A DNA stretch of 64,000 bases from Porticoccaceae bacterium. Its GTDB lineage: Bacteria; Pseudomonadota; Gammaproteobacteria; Pseudomonadales; Porticoccaceae. Below, one piece after another: positions 1 through 9,678 of this stretch. The stretch covers positions 62,001 to 126,000 of the forward strand of contig JAHEGD010000003.1 of NCBI GenBank assembly GCA_024639885.1, in the 5' to 3' direction. Numbering within the stretch: the first letter of the stretch is position 1; every line of letters begins with the position of its first letter. The notes under the pieces were generated by a model. It was not told the DNA's origin. It was given only the letters and a program-made list of their open reading frames with translations, and made no database searches. Both the position numbers and the translations under genes were made by a program.

Positions 1-112
1 TGCCCGCAACACAGCGCGCGCACAGCTGCGCTCAATCTTTGCCAAGACCGGTGTATCGCAGCAGTCGATGCTGGTCAGCTTGATACTCAAGAGCCTGGTC
101 ACTTTCTCTTAA
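1..112 (+). CDS. LuxR-type transcriptional regulator, C-terminal fragment
   Basis: This is the last 36 codons of a gene that begins before the window. They read as the second half of a LuxR/GerE helix-turn-helix, with the recognition-helix signature TARAQLRSIFAKTGVS followed by a short leucine-rich tail and a TAA stop at 110-112. In this family the C-terminal domain binds DNA and the effector domain lies upstream, so nothing can be said about the signal. A hairpin with flanking A and T runs follows at once. The target is unknown; the steroid ring operon converges on it from the other side. Confidence 0.7.
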   Translation, partial: ARNTARAQLRSIFAKTGVSQQSMLVSLILKSLVTFS

Positions 113-130
113 CCGCTAATCGCTATACAC

Positions 131-161
131 ACAAAAAAACGACCCGCGGGCCGTTTTTTTT
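131..161. terminator. Bidirectional rho-independent terminator
   Basis: A short GC hairpin (ACG/CGT and CCC/GGG arms with one mismatch) is flanked by seven A on the left and eight T on the right. It sits between the stop of the LuxR fragment and the converging end of the ketosteroid isomerase gene, so it can serve both. Confidence 0.75.
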
Positions 162-178
162 GTGCTGCCAACCGTGGC

Positions 179-547
179 TTACAGCTGGCGAGTGTTGTCC
201 TGCGACCAGAAGGCGCGCATCGAGGTGATCTTACCGGTCTCGTTGAGAGTGAACACATCGATAATCTCGATCGCCACCTTGGCGCCGAAATCGGCCTCAA
301 TCTCGAACGGCACAGCAAATTCGTTACCCGCACAGCGCACCGGGCCGAGCGTGCGCGCCGCGGTCACTTTATCTACCGCCACTTGGTAGAAGGCCGCCAG
401 CGCCTCGCTGCCAGCAATCAGCGGGCTGCCGACCGGGTCCTCGACCGTAGCGCCGTCGGCGTAAAGTGCCAACACGCCCTCAAGGTCTCCGGCAACCAGT
501 GCCGACAAGTAGCTATCAATAATCTGTTGAGCGTTTGCCGTGTCCAT
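179..547 (-). CDS. ksi: Steroid delta-isomerase (ketosteroid isomerase), SnoaL/NTF2 fold
   Basis: The protein has 122 residues, the usual size for ketosteroid isomerases, which move the double bond of 3-oxo-delta5-steroids to delta4. The three catalytic positions of the Comamonas and Pseudomonas enzymes are all present at the expected spacing: Tyr13, Asp37 in a VEDPVG motif, and Asp97 in IIDVF. The closing segment TSMRAFWSQDN also matches the family. The start ATG at 547 follows a GGAGACGG ribosome site. It is the last gene of the minus-strand operon ipdC, echA20, Rieske oxygenase, ksi, which supports a steroid substrate. Other SnoaL-like proteins lack this catalytic set, so the call is fairly firm. 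Confidence 0.85.
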   Translation of the reverse strand: MDTANAQQIIDSYLSALVAGDLEGVLALYADGATVEDPVGSPLIAGSEALAAFYQVAVDKVTAARTLGPVRCAGNEFAVPFEIEADFGAKVAIEIIDVFTLNETGKITSMRAFWSQDNTRQL

Positions 548-564
548 TACCCGTCTCCGTCAAT

Positions 565-1656
565 TTAAATAGGTAGCCCATCGTCAATGTCGTGGCCTTT
601 GTCAGCCGGCAGCGGCATCGCCGGCACGTGATAAGTGCCATTGACCTCGCTGTGCAGGGCCGCCAGCTCACTGCGCGGCAGATAGAACTGCGAGTACCAC
701 CGACGGCCAGTTTTAAAAGGGCCATCGCTTTTCAATGCCATTATTTTGAGTGCTGGTTTTTTGTGCCGCCAGATCTGGAAGTCAGTGGCAAATGCCTCAA
801 GCGCCCCGGCCTGCTGCGCCACCGCAATCTCGCGGTCTTCAGCCGTGGCTGGGTTGTTGGCGGCCTTCACCAAACAGCCGTGCCACGCCTTAATAGAGCC
901 ATCAGCCACCGGGGTGCTGGCGATAATTTCGTACTGTACGCTGTCACCCCAGACCTGCTTGGAGAGCAGGATCCCCGGGCCGGTGTACCAGGTGGTGGTG
1001 TAGAGCATCAGCCCGCCGTAGAGCTGCATCACACCGCCCTGGCGCTGCACGTAGACATGGTCGTTGGCGACATTTTCAAAGTAGTCTGCCGGCGCCCCGT
1101 GGGTCGGGCCGAGGTGGCGGACATCGGACATATTGTCCAGTACCTCTTGCTGGTGAATCTCCAGCTCGCCCAAGTGATCGAGCTTCCACTGCACCCACTG
1201 CGGGTCATCCCACTCGGGTAGCGACGGCGCCGCGTAGTCTGGCTCACCGCCCTCTTCGTCGAACCAGGCCATGATACAGCCCATGCTCTCGACTACCGGG
1301 TAGGATTGGATCGACGCCGATTTGGGACAGGGGCCATCGTGGTAAGGGATGTCGTCGACATCACCGGCCGAGTTGTAGCGCCAGCCGTGGTAGGGGCAGC
1401 GGATAGAGTCGCCTTCAATCTGCAAGCCGTTGCGGACAATCATGGCCGAATCGCTGGCGGCCAGATGGGTACCCATGTGTTTGCAGTAAGCGTCGAGCAG
1501 CACCGGGTTGCCGCTCTCGCCGCGGTAGAGCGCCAAGTCGCGGCCAAAAAAGGTGACCGCAATCGGTCCGCTGTCGAGCTCGCTCTGCTCGGCGACCACA
1601 AACCAGCCGCGCGGAAACGTGTGGGGGCCTAAACCGTAATCTTTACTTGTCGCCAT
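565..1656 (-). CDS. Rieske non-heme iron oxygenase, 3-ketosteroid 9-alpha-hydroxylase (KshA)-like
   Basis: This is the 363-residue terminal oxygenase of a ring hydroxylase. The Rieske [2Fe-2S] ligands are Cys58-x-His60 and Cys87-x2-His90 (in CPYHGW). The mononuclear iron site shows the D-x2-H-x4-H pattern with Asp177, His180 and His185. The start was placed at the ATG at 1656, with GGAGAG upstream, rather than at the longer frame to 1728. In steroid degraders such a protein hydroxylates C9 of androstadienedione to open ring B, using a separate reductase (KshB) that is not in this window. Lying between an echA20-type gene and a ketosteroid isomerase fits that role, but other steroid Rieske enzymes look similar and position specificity cannot be read from sequence. 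Confidence 0.75.
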   Translation of the reverse strand: MATSKDYGLGPHTFPRGWFVVAEQSELDSGPIAVTFFGRDLALYRGESGNPVLLDAYCKHMGTHLAASDSAMIVRNGLQIEGDSIRCPYHGWRYNSAGDVDDIPYHDGPCPKSASIQSYPVVESMGCIMAWFDEEGGEPDYAAPSLPEWDDPQWVQWKLDHLGELEIHQQEVLDNMSDVRHLGPTHGAPADYFENVANDHVYVQRQGGVMQLYGGLMLYTTTWYTGPGILLSKQVWGDSVQYEIIASTPVADGSIKAWHGCLVKAANNPATAEDREIAVAQQAGALEAFATDFQIWRHKKPALKIMALKSDGPFKTGRRWYSQFYLPRSELAALHSEVNGTYHVPAMPLPADKGHDIDDGLPI

Positions 1657-1737
1657 GTCAGTCTCTCCTCTGTGCTGTGAGTATAGCCACAGTGCCGATA
1701 GGGTAATCGTCCAAATGAAGGTGACCAAAAAACACCG

Positions 1738-2493
1738 TTAAGCGCCTTTGAAATCGGCGTCGCGCTTCTCGACAAAGGCGTCGCGCGCCTCCTGCGAGTC
1801 GCCCTGCGCATAGGCCTGCATGGTAAAGCCCTGCTCCCAGCGGTATTTCTCTTCAAGGTTGCCATCCTCAATCATGGTCAGCGCCTCTTTGGCCAAGGCG
1901 ATCATCGCCGGGCTCTTCTCGGCGATTTTTGCGGCCACGCTGCGGGCTGTATCGCGCAGCGCCGCCAGTGCGACCACCTGCTCTACCGCACCTAGCCGGT
2001 ACGCTTCTGCGGCATCGATAAACTCACCGGTAAAGTACATATAGCGCACTTTTTGCACCGGAAACAGCCGCTGCAGGTGGGCGCCGCCGCCCATTGCGCC
2101 GCGGTCGACCTCGGGCACACCAAAGCGCGCACACTCAGAGGCCAACACGATATCGGCTGCGCCGGCAATACCGATGCCACCGCCCAGCACAAAGCCGTGC
2201 AGCGCAACAATCACCGGTTTGGGATTGCGGTGGACCGCCTCGAAGGTGTCGTAGTTACCTTTGTTGACCGCAATAATCTTTCCGCTGTCGGCGGCCAGCT
2301 CTTTGATGTCGACGCCTGCACAGAAACCTTTGCCCTCGGCGCGGATGACAATCACCCGCACCTCGGGGTGGCCGCCAAGCCGGTTGAGCTCGTTGGCGAT
2401 GGCCGCCCACTCATCACTGGCAAAGGCGTTAACCGGTGGCTTATTAAAAGTCAGTTCGGCGATGCCGCCGTCAATATCGGTAGTAAAAATCAT
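1738..2493 (-). CDS. echA20: EchA20-type enoyl-CoA hydratase/isomerase family hydrolase (steroid ring D opening)
   Basis: This 251-residue crotonase-fold protein has the oxyanion-hole segments RAEGKGFCAGVDIKE and HGFVLGGGIGIAG, then FGVPEVDRGAMGG. The C-terminal part (YRWEQGFTM, then ARDAFVEKR) is characteristic of EchA20, which in Mycobacterium hydrolyses ring D of the bicyclic methyl-indene-dione CoA ester during cholesterol breakdown. That likeness is from memory of the family, but it spans the whole length. The gene directly follows ipdC, whose product makes the EchA20 substrate, and lies 81 bp before the Rieske gene in the same operon. A generic enoyl-CoA hydratase is the alternative. 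Confidence 0.8.
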   Translation of the reverse strand: MIFTTDIDGGIAELTFNKPPVNAFASDEWAAIANELNRLGGHPEVRVIVIRAEGKGFCAGVDIKELAADSGKIIAVNKGNYDTFEAVHRNPKPVIVALHGFVLGGGIGIAGAADIVLASECARFGVPEVDRGAMGGGAHLQRLFPVQKVRYMYFTGEFIDAAEAYRLGAVEQVVALAALRDTARSVAAKIAEKSPAMIALAKEALTMIEDGNLEEKYRWEQGFTMQAYAQGDSQEARDAFVEKRDADFKGA

Positions 2494-2532
2494 CGGGGTA
2501 CCTTGGGTAAGAGAATCATAGGGACGCGAGAG

Positions 2533-3585
<1,053 letters not shown>

Positions 3586-3857
3586 GGTCTTGGCTCTCTT
3601 TGGTCGGCTGCGCCGCGGCGGTTGGGCCGCAACGTTGGCAGCGACCTTTAATGCAGTTGGACGATACCGCTAGAGGGAAAAGCGTTGCCGTCAAAATACT
3701 AATAAACGATACTTTTTTTCCGCAAACAGGGTCAAGCAACGGGCCGCTAACCGTATAGACCATAGCGACTATAAAAGCGCACCGCCGCGTGTAGACAGCT
3801 GCCGTAGCGAAGCAGACAGACGGCGCCGACGCCGCACCTCAGACAAGGGCCACCACT
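3586..3857. promoter_or_regulatory. Divergent promoter region between ipdC operon and CoA-ligase operon
   Basis: This 272-bp stretch holds no gene I can support. It must carry the outward promoters for both operons. A relatively AT-rich core (TACTAATAAACGATAC followed by seven T) lies near 3697-3718. No convincing -35/-10 pair or palindromic operator was found. Confidence 0.45.
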
Positions 3858-5549
3858 ATGAGCAACCTCACCCAACCCCACCACCAAGCCATCGCCCAGC
3901 TCACCTCGCAGGGTGCTCCGTTTGAACTGATCGACGTCGAGACGGCCAACGGCCCGCGCCGCGCTTATAAAAATGCCCCGCAGAGTCTGGTCGACATTCT
4001 CAACCAGGGCCGTCAGTTTGGCGACCAGCCGTTTGTCGAGGGGCCGACCAGCCGCTACACCTTTAACCAATTTTTTGCCGCCAACGACGCGCTCGCCGCA
4101 CAGCTCGCTGCCCGCTTTGCGCTGCAGCCCGGCCAGCATGTGGCGATCGCCATGCGCAATAGCCCAGAGTGGCTTATCGCCTTCACCGCCATCATCTACG
4201 CCGGCGCCGTGGCGGTACCGCTGAACAGCTGGGGGCGCCGCGAAGAGCTGCGCCAGGGGCTCACCGACAGCAACGCCAGGCTAGTGATCTGCGATCAGCA
4301 GCGCTGCGATTTTATCGACCCCGAGCAGCTCCAACTCCCCTACCTACTGTTCGGCGATTCCACACCGGCCGGTGCACTCGGCCAAAACTGGCAGACCGCA
4401 CTCGCCGAGGGCGCTGAGCAACCCGCAGTGACGCACACCGCAACTGCAGACGATGCGGCGATATTGCTGTTCACCTCCGGCACCTCGGGCCGTCCTAAGG
4501 GGGCGCAGTTCAGCCACTTTAACTGCGGCCAAGCGCTGTTTAACATCGAGCTGATTGGCGCCGCCACCTACATGACCAACACGGCGACGCTAGACGCTTA
4601 CCTTGCTAAGCAGCTGCCATCAAAAACTCTGCTGGCGATCCCGTTGTTTCATATCGGCGGGCTGTTCTCGCAATTTATTGCCAACCTCAAACACGGCCGC
4701 GGCCTCTATGTCATGCACAAATGGGATGCCGCCGAGGCGGCGCGGCTGGTCAAAGAGGCCGGCATCACTGTGTTGATGGGCGCGCCGGTGATGATGGCCG
4801 AGCTGCTCGAATCCGGGCGCCTCGACGAACAAGACACCGCCCGCCTGGCCAACATCAGCGCCGGCGGCTCGGCAACCCCAGATAAGCTCTACGATCTCTA
4901 CGATAAGTACTGCGCTGGCTGCATGTCCGGCGCCGGCTGGGGGCTCACCGAGACCGGCGGCACCGGCGCCGCGTTTACCGGCCACATCATGCGTGCGCGG
5001 CGCGGCTCGGCCGGCTTTGTCAGTCCGATTATCGAGCTCAAGTTTCGCGATACCGACGGCAACTGGATCAGCGATGGTAGCGCTGGCGAGATCTGGGTGC
5101 GCTCCGCGGCCTGTATCGACCACTACACCAGCGGTGCCAGCGACACAGCAGATTTCGAAGACGGCTGGTTTAACAGCGGCGATATCGGCTACCTCAACGA
5201 CGAGGGGCTGCTCTATCTCTGCGACCGCGCCAAGGACGTGATCATCCGCGGCGGCGAGAACATCTATCCCGTCGAGGTGGAAAACTGCCTGCTGTCGCTG
5301 CCCAGCTGCGAGGAGGTCGCTGTAGTTGGTCTGCCCTGCGAGCGCTACGGTGAGCGGGTTGGTGCGGTGGTGCGGCTCAGCCCCGCTGAGCCGCGCAACG
5401 AGGCGGCGATCATCGCGCACTGCCGCGACCATCTGGCCGGTTTTAAAGTGCCCGAGCAGATCGTCTTTACCGACACCCCGCTGCCGCGCAACGCCACCCA
5501 AAAACTGCTTAAAAGCGTCATCGTCAACGACTACTTTAGCGCCGCATAG
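3858..5549 (+). CDS. Acyl-CoA synthetase (AMP-forming fatty-acid or steroid-acid CoA ligase)
   Basis: This 563-residue ANL-superfamily enzyme activates a carboxylic acid as an acyl-AMP and then as a CoA thioester. Visible motifs are the ATP-binding loop LLFTSGTSGRPKGAQ (about residues 203-217), GAGWGLTETGGTG, the hinge region YLCDRAKDVIIRGGENIYP, and the catalytic lysine near the end in RNATQKLLKS. AAGGG precedes the ATG. It leads a five-gene plus-strand operon with two acyl-CoA dehydrogenase subunits, so its product is probably their substrate or an upstream intermediate. Steroid ligases of the FadD3, FadD17 or FadD19 type are candidates, but the substrate cannot be assigned. Confidence 0.8.
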   Translation: MSNLTQPHHQAIAQLTSQGAPFELIDVETANGPRRAYKNAPQSLVDILNQGRQFGDQPFVEGPTSRYTFNQFFAANDALAAQLAARFALQPGQHVAIAMRNSPEWLIAFTAIIYAGAVAVPLNSWGRREELRQGLTDSNARLVICDQQRCDFIDPEQLQLPYLLFGDSTPAGALGQNWQTALAEGAEQPAVTHTATADDAAILLFTSGTSGRPKGAQFSHFNCGQALFNIELIGAATYMTNTATLDAYLAKQLPSKTLLAIPLFHIGGLFSQFIANLKHGRGLYVMHKWDAAEAARLVKEAGITVLMGAPVMMAELLESGRLDEQDTARLANISAGGSATPDKLYDLYDKYCAGCMSGAGWGLTETGGTGAAFTGHIMRARRGSAGFVSPIIELKFRDTDGNWISDGSAGEIWVRSAACIDHYTSGASDTADFEDGWFNSGDIGYLNDEGLLYLCDRAKDVIIRGGENIYPVEVENCLLSLPSCEEVAVVGLPCERYGERVGAVVRLSPAEPRNEAAIIAHCRDHLAGFKVPEQIVFTDTPLPRNATQKLLKSVIVNDYFSAA

Positions 5550-5577
5550 CGCGCCCACCCGCTCAAGGAAAATACCG

Positions 5578-6768
5578 ATGCAAGATTATGACCAGTTTCG
5601 CGCACAGACCCGCGCCTGGCTAGAGACCAATTGCCCGCCGTCACAGCGCCAGCCAGTGCTCGAAGAGGAGCAGATCTGGGCCGGTAAAAGCCAGCACTTT
5701 CACAATGATGAGGCGCGCCAGTATTTTGAGGCGATGCGCGACAAAGGCTGGACTGCGCCCGACTGGCCGGCCGAGTACGGCGGCGGCGGTCTGGATGCCA
5801 GCCAGACGAAAATTCTCGAACAGGAGATGGCACGGCTCAACTGCCGGCCGCCACTCTACGACATGGGTATCTGGATGCTTGGCCCAGCCCTGCTCGCCTA
5901 CGGCAGCGAAGAACAAAAGCGCGAGCACATTCCGCGCATTGTGCGCGGCGAAGTACGCTGGGCGCAGGGCTACTCTGAACCCGGCGCTGGCTCTGACTTG
6001 GCCAGTCTGAAAACTAAGTGCGAGGATTGTGGCGACCACTTTTTGGTCAACGGCACCAAGATCTGGACCACCAAAGCCGACCACGCCGACTGGATTTTCT
6101 GTCTGGTGCGCACCGATCCGACAGCGGCTAAACAGGCCGGTATCAGCTTCTTGCTGATCGACATGCACAGTGGCGGCGTATCGACCGCGCCGATTAAACT
6201 GATCAGCGGCGCCTCGGTGTTCTGCCAGACCTTTTTTGACAACGTCAAGGTGCCTAAAAACCAACTGGTCGGCGAGCTCAACCAGGGCTGGGCGGTCGCC
6301 AAAGAGCTGCTCAAGCACGAGCGAAAATTGATGTCGAGCATGAGCTCGATGGTCCAAGATGACCAAGAGGGTATCGTTGAACTGGCCAAAAAACATACCC
6401 CCACAGCACCCGATGGCAAGCTCGTCGATGGCGCACTGCGTCGCGATATTACCCGCCACCTTATGAACCAGCGCGCCCAAGAGCTGCTCAACGAGCGACT
6501 CTACCACCAGGCGAAAGCGCGCGCGATCGACCCGCGCTTGGGCATGACCATTAAGCACATCGGGACGGCAGAGCTGCAGCGCAAAGACGAGCTGCTGCTG
6601 GAGATTCTCGGCAACCGCGGACTGAGCTGGGAGACCCCCTCCACCACCGACAACGAGCACACCATTGTCAAAAACTGGGCCTACGACAAGGCCCACACCA
6701 TTGCCGGCGGCACCTCCGAGATCCAGCTCAACATTATTGCCAAGCGCGCGCTTGGCCTGCCGGCCTAA
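5578..6768 (+). CDS. Acyl-CoA dehydrogenase, alpha subunit of a likely heteromeric steroid dehydrogenase
   Basis: The protein has 396 residues from the ATG at 5578, preceded by AAGGAAAAT; the frame is open further upstream inside the ligase gene but that extension is not coding. FAD and substrate motifs are YSEPGAGSDLA and GGTSEIQLNIIAKRALG. The N-terminus (MQDYDQFRAQTRAWL) resembles FadE30/IpdE1, one half of the heterotetramer that dehydrogenates the hydroxylated bicyclic CoA ester. The next gene is a second, divergent dehydrogenase 20 bp downstream, which is the hallmark of the alpha2beta2 steroid acyl-CoA dehydrogenases. The exact substrate, side chain or C/D rings, is unresolved. Confidence 0.8.
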   Translation: MQDYDQFRAQTRAWLETNCPPSQRQPVLEEEQIWAGKSQHFHNDEARQYFEAMRDKGWTAPDWPAEYGGGGLDASQTKILEQEMARLNCRPPLYDMGIWMLGPALLAYGSEEQKREHIPRIVRGEVRWAQGYSEPGAGSDLASLKTKCEDCGDHFLVNGTKIWTTKADHADWIFCLVRTDPTAAKQAGISFLLIDMHSGGVSTAPIKLISGASVFCQTFFDNVKVPKNQLVGELNQGWAVAKELLKHERKLMSSMSSMVQDDQEGIVELAKKHTPTAPDGKLVDGALRRDITRHLMNQRAQELLNERLYHQAKARAIDPRLGMTIKHIGTAELQRKDELLLEILGNRGLSWETPSTTDNEHTIVKNWAYDKAHTIAGGTSEIQLNIIAKRALGLPA

Positions 6769-6788
6769 GCGCCACAAGGACAGCACCG

Positions 6789-7898
6789 ATGATTTACAAC
6801 GAAGAACAAAGCATGCTCCGCGACACCCTGCTCGACCTACTCGCCGAGCGGTCGCCACCGGCGGCTCTGCGGGCGTGGCGCGATCGCGATGGCTGCGCCA
6901 GCTACGACAACGACCTCTGGCAGCAACTCGCAGAGCTCGGGCTGGGTGCACTACTACTGCCTGAAGCGCACGGCGGTTTGGGCTTTGGTTACCTAGGGCT
7001 GGGGGCGGCAATGGAGGCACTCGGCCGCCACCTGGCGCTGACCCCCACGGTTGGCTCTACCGTGCTGGCCGGCGAGCTGATTGAGCGGCTCGGCAGCGAC
7101 ACCCAGCGCGCCACGCTGCTGCCGAAGATTGCCGCCGGCACGGTGTTCGCCGTCGCCGTCGACGAGGGCAGCCACTACAACCCCGCCGCGATCGGCGCAA
7201 CACTCGAAGACGGCCGGCTCAACGGCGCCAAAACTATGGTACTCAACGCCGATCTCGCCAGCCACTGGCTGGTGGTCGCCAACCGCGGCGAGCAGCTGTG
7301 CGTCGCACTGGTCGATCCGTCCACTAGCGGTATTGCGATCACTACCGAGCAGCTAATGGATGGCAGCTGCGTCTCTTCGATTACCTTTACCGATGTCGCT
7401 GTTGGCGACGCCGACTGCCTAGGCAGTGGCTGTAGCCGTCAAGCCGTTGGCGAGGCACTGGATATCGCCGCACTGGCGACCGCCGCCGAGCAGCTCGGCG
7501 GCAGCGAGGCCCTGCTGGAACAAACGGTCGCTTTTTTAAGCGAGCGCGAGCAGTTTGGCGTTAAGATCGGCACCTTCCAGGCGCTCCAGCACCGTTGTGC
7601 ACAGCTATTTTGCGAGCTAGAGCTGGCCAAAAGCGCCCTGCTCGGCGCGCTCTACCAACTCGATAGCGGTTCCATCAATTTAGCCAGCGATTTAGCCAGC
7701 AGCGCCAGCCACGCCAAAGCGCTGGCCAACGACTGCTATGTTAAAACTAGCAACGAAGCGACCCAGCTGCACGGCGGTATGGGCGTCACCGACGAGATGG
7801 ACATCGGCCTCTACCTAAAACGCTCGCGGGTCTGCAACCAGCTGTTTGGCGACAGCCGCTACCACTGCGACCGCTTTGCGAGCCTGGCCGGTTTTTAA
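6789..7898 (+). CDS. Acyl-CoA dehydrogenase, beta subunit partner
   Basis: This 369-residue acyl-CoA dehydrogenase-fold protein is more divergent than its neighbour. It has LHGGMGVTDEMDIGLYLKR near the C-terminus and the helical segment with REQFGVKIGTFQALQHRCAQ. It lacks the GGTSEIQ motif carried by the preceding gene, so the two probably share one FAD site, as in ChsE1-ChsE2 and IpdE1-IpdE2. AAGGA precedes the ATG. The gene is followed two bases later by a GTG-started gene, indicating tight co-transcription. Confidence 0.78.
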   Translation: MIYNEEQSMLRDTLLDLLAERSPPAALRAWRDRDGCASYDNDLWQQLAELGLGALLLPEAHGGLGFGYLGLGAAMEALGRHLALTPTVGSTVLAGELIERLGSDTQRATLLPKIAAGTVFAVAVDEGSHYNPAAIGATLEDGRLNGAKTMVLNADLASHWLVVANRGEQLCVALVDPSTSGIAITTEQLMDGSCVSSITFTDVAVGDADCLGSGCSRQAVGEALDIAALATAAEQLGGSEALLEQTVAFLSEREQFGVKIGTFQALQHRCAQLFCELELAKSALLGALYQLDSGSINLASDLASSASHAKALANDCYVKTSNEATQLHGGMGVTDEMDIGLYLKRSRVCNQLFGDSRYHCDRFASLAGF

Positions 7899-7900
7899 CG

Positions 7901-8605
7901 GTGTGGTCACTGGTCGCACTGTTTGACCAACCACTGCTCGAGCGCTGCCCAACACCGGCCGGCTGGCTGAGTTTTTGGAGTAATTGGCTAGCGGATTGTG
8001 ATCCCGCATCGATCAGTAGCGTCCGCTGGGCTGTGCTCGATAGCGATTGCCAGCCGGCCAACCAGACCTGGCAGCGCAGCCAGCGCGCCGCGACCCAAGT
8101 AGCCCGCCTCACCTGCTGCAGCGCCTCAGAGCCGCCGCTGCGCGAGCTCGGTGCCGCGTTACTGCTAACCGTTCCCGGTGTGGCGCTCTACCTGTGCCGC
8201 TACAGTGAACCGCTGGCCGACGCCGAGCAGCTGGCCGAGCGCAGCGCCGGCACCCTGCAGCTGTGCAGCTTTAACGGCTTGGCTGCGCTGAACGCGGAGG
8301 AGTTTGCCGCCCGCTGGCTGGGCGAGCATACCGCCGTCGCGATCGCCACCCAGTCGACCACTGCCTACCGTCAGCACCTGGTGGTGGAGACATTGGCCGG
8401 CGAGCCGCTCGACGCGATTGTCGAGGAGCAGTTCCCGGCCGCTGCAGCCACCTCAGCTGCGCACTTTTTTGCGGCCAGTGATGACCCGTCGCGGCTGCGC
8501 CAACACACCCAAATGATGCAGCAGAGCTGCAGCCGCTTTATCGATTTTACGACCCTCAATGTTATTCACCTCAGCGACTGGCCACTGCGGCTAGCGCACT
8601 ACTAA
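7901..8605 (+). CDS. Uncharacterised protein in the acyl-CoA dehydrogenase operon
   Basis: This protein has 234 residues and starts with GTG two bases after the preceding stop. I do not recognise it with confidence. It is rich in Ala, Leu and Trp, has no signal peptide or membrane span, and contains a repeated hydrophobic/acidic pattern that could be a ferredoxin-like (EthD or dimeric alpha-beta barrel) fold. The segment around AAHFFAASDDPSRLR suggests this weakly. Its reading frame is intact and embedded between two real genes, so it is almost certainly expressed. A role as an accessory or lyase-like protein of the same CoA pathway is inference from position only. Confidence 0.6.
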   Translation: MWSLVALFDQPLLERCPTPAGWLSFWSNWLADCDPASISSVRWAVLDSDCQPANQTWQRSQRAATQVARLTCCSASEPPLRELGAALLLTVPGVALYLCRYSEPLADAEQLAERSAGTLQLCSFNGLAALNAEEFAARWLGEHTAVAIATQSTTAYRQHLVVETLAGEPLDAIVEEQFPAAAATSAAHFFAASDDPSRLRQHTQMMQQSCSRFIDFTTLNVIHLSDWPLRLAHY

Positions 8606-8624
8606 CGATTTTTTGGAGATCACT

Positions 8625-9410
8625 ATGAGCAACCACCCAACACCCAACAGCAGCGAACTGGCCGGCAAAGTGGCACTGATTACCGGCGCCGGCCAAGGCA
8701 TTGGCCAGGGCATCGCTTTTTCTCTGGCCGCGCGCGGCTGCGCGATTGTGGCGGTCGGCCGCACACTCGCCAAGTGTGAGGCCACCATCGCCACCATCGA
8801 AACCACCTACGGCACCAAGGGGTTGGCACTGGCCTGCGACATCGGACATCTCGACCAACTCGACGCACTCGTCGAGCAGGCCGCGGGGCTGGCGGGGCGA
8901 ATCGATATCCTGATCAACAACGCGGTCACTACCTCGATAGGGCCACTGCTCAGCCAAACTATGGAGCAGGTTCAAACCACCTTTACGGTCGGGCCGATGG
9001 CCACGCTTAAACTGATGCAGCTCTGCCACCCCTACTTGGCGCGCGACGGCGGCAGCATCATCAATATGGCCAGCTCGGCGGCCAAGCGCTGGGATATGAC
9101 TAACTACGGCGTGTATGCCGCAGAGAAAGAGGCGATCCGCGCGCTGACTCGCGCCGCCGCCAGCGAGTGGGGTAGTGACAATATCCGCGCCAACGCGATA
9201 CTCCCGCACGCCAGCTCGCCGGCGCTGGAGAAGTGGGCCAAGCACCGCCCCGAAGAGGCCGCTGCCTTTGTTAAGACCATTCCGCTACAGCGTATAGGTG
9301 ACTGCCACAGTGATATCGGTGAGTTTGTCGCCCAGCTCTGCCTGCCCGCCAGCAGCTATGTGAGCGGCCAGAGCATCGCCGTGGACGGCGGCCAGGCCTG
9401 CATGGGCTAA
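8625..9410 (+). CDS. Short-chain dehydrogenase/reductase (SDR)
   Basis: This 261-residue classical SDR has the NAD(P)-binding loop GAGQGIG at residues 21-27, NNAV at 98-101 in place of the usual NNAG, and the catalytic set Ser151, Tyr164, Lys168. The ATG at 8625 was chosen because GGAG sits 7 bases upstream; a TTG twelve bases earlier overlaps that site. It oxidises or reduces a hydroxyl/keto group, probably on a CoA-bound or free steroid intermediate given the operon. It is the last gene before a strong terminator. Confidence 0.8.
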   Translation: MSNHPTPNSSELAGKVALITGAGQGIGQGIAFSLAARGCAIVAVGRTLAKCEATIATIETTYGTKGLALACDIGHLDQLDALVEQAAGLAGRIDILINNAVTTSIGPLLSQTMEQVQTTFTVGPMATLKLMQLCHPYLARDGGSIINMASSAAKRWDMTNYGVYAAEKEAIRALTRAAASEWGSDNIRANAILPHASSPALEKWAKHRPEEAAAFVKTIPLQRIGDCHSDIGEFVAQLCLPASSYVSGQSIAVDGGQACMG

Positions 9411-9427
9411 CACGTTTAGCTCGCCCA

Positions 9428-9463
9428 ATAAAAAACCGCCGCTGTCACCAGCGGCGGTTTTTT
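9428..9463. terminator. Rho-independent terminator after the ligase/dehydrogenase operon
   Basis: A perfect GC stem (ACCGCCGCTG / CAGCGGCGGT) with a 4-base loop is flanked by an A run and a run of six T. It lies 18 bp after the SDR stop and closes the 3858-9410 transcription unit. Confidence 0.9.
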
Positions 9464-9678
9464 GTTGACAGTTACAATTACCCTGAGAACGTCAGCAGCG
9501 CATTTTTATTAAAAACAATGAACATTCCGCTACGCTGTGGAGCGGTAAAAAACCCAGATCGACCGAACAGATGACATAGTCTGTAAGGATTATGCGACTA
9601 CCCATATGGATGTTGTTGCTGGCTAATTCTTGCGGCTAAAGTGTTTTTGCAACATAAATCACAAAAGGGGAAATACCA
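9464..9678 (+). promoter_or_regulatory. Upstream region of the TonB-dependent receptor
   Basis: About 215 bp without a gene. It must contain the receptor promoter. GGGGAAAT just before the ATG is the ribosome site. No clean sigma-70 pair or operator palindrome could be identified. Confidence 0.4.

Noticed and set aside
3661-3713. ACGATAC occurring twice in the ipdC/ligase divergent region as a possible regulator-binding repeat.
   Set aside because: Only seven bases, direct orientation and unequal flanks; too weak without comparison to related genomes.
4620-5558. Long open frame of over 300 codons on the minus strand opposite the CoA ligase.
   Set aside because: It is antisense to a gene with clear ATP-binding motifs and shows no recognisable domain; GC-rich codon bias keeps such frames open.
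5641-7020. Open frame of about 459 codons antisense to the acyl-CoA dehydrogenase gene.
   Set aside because: Composition artefact with no motif and no ribosome site; the plus-strand gene is certain.
9465-9470. TTGACA immediately after the terminator, as a -35 box for the TonB receptor.
   Set aside because: No acceptable -10 box lies 16-18 bases downstream and the site is some 200 bp from the start codon.
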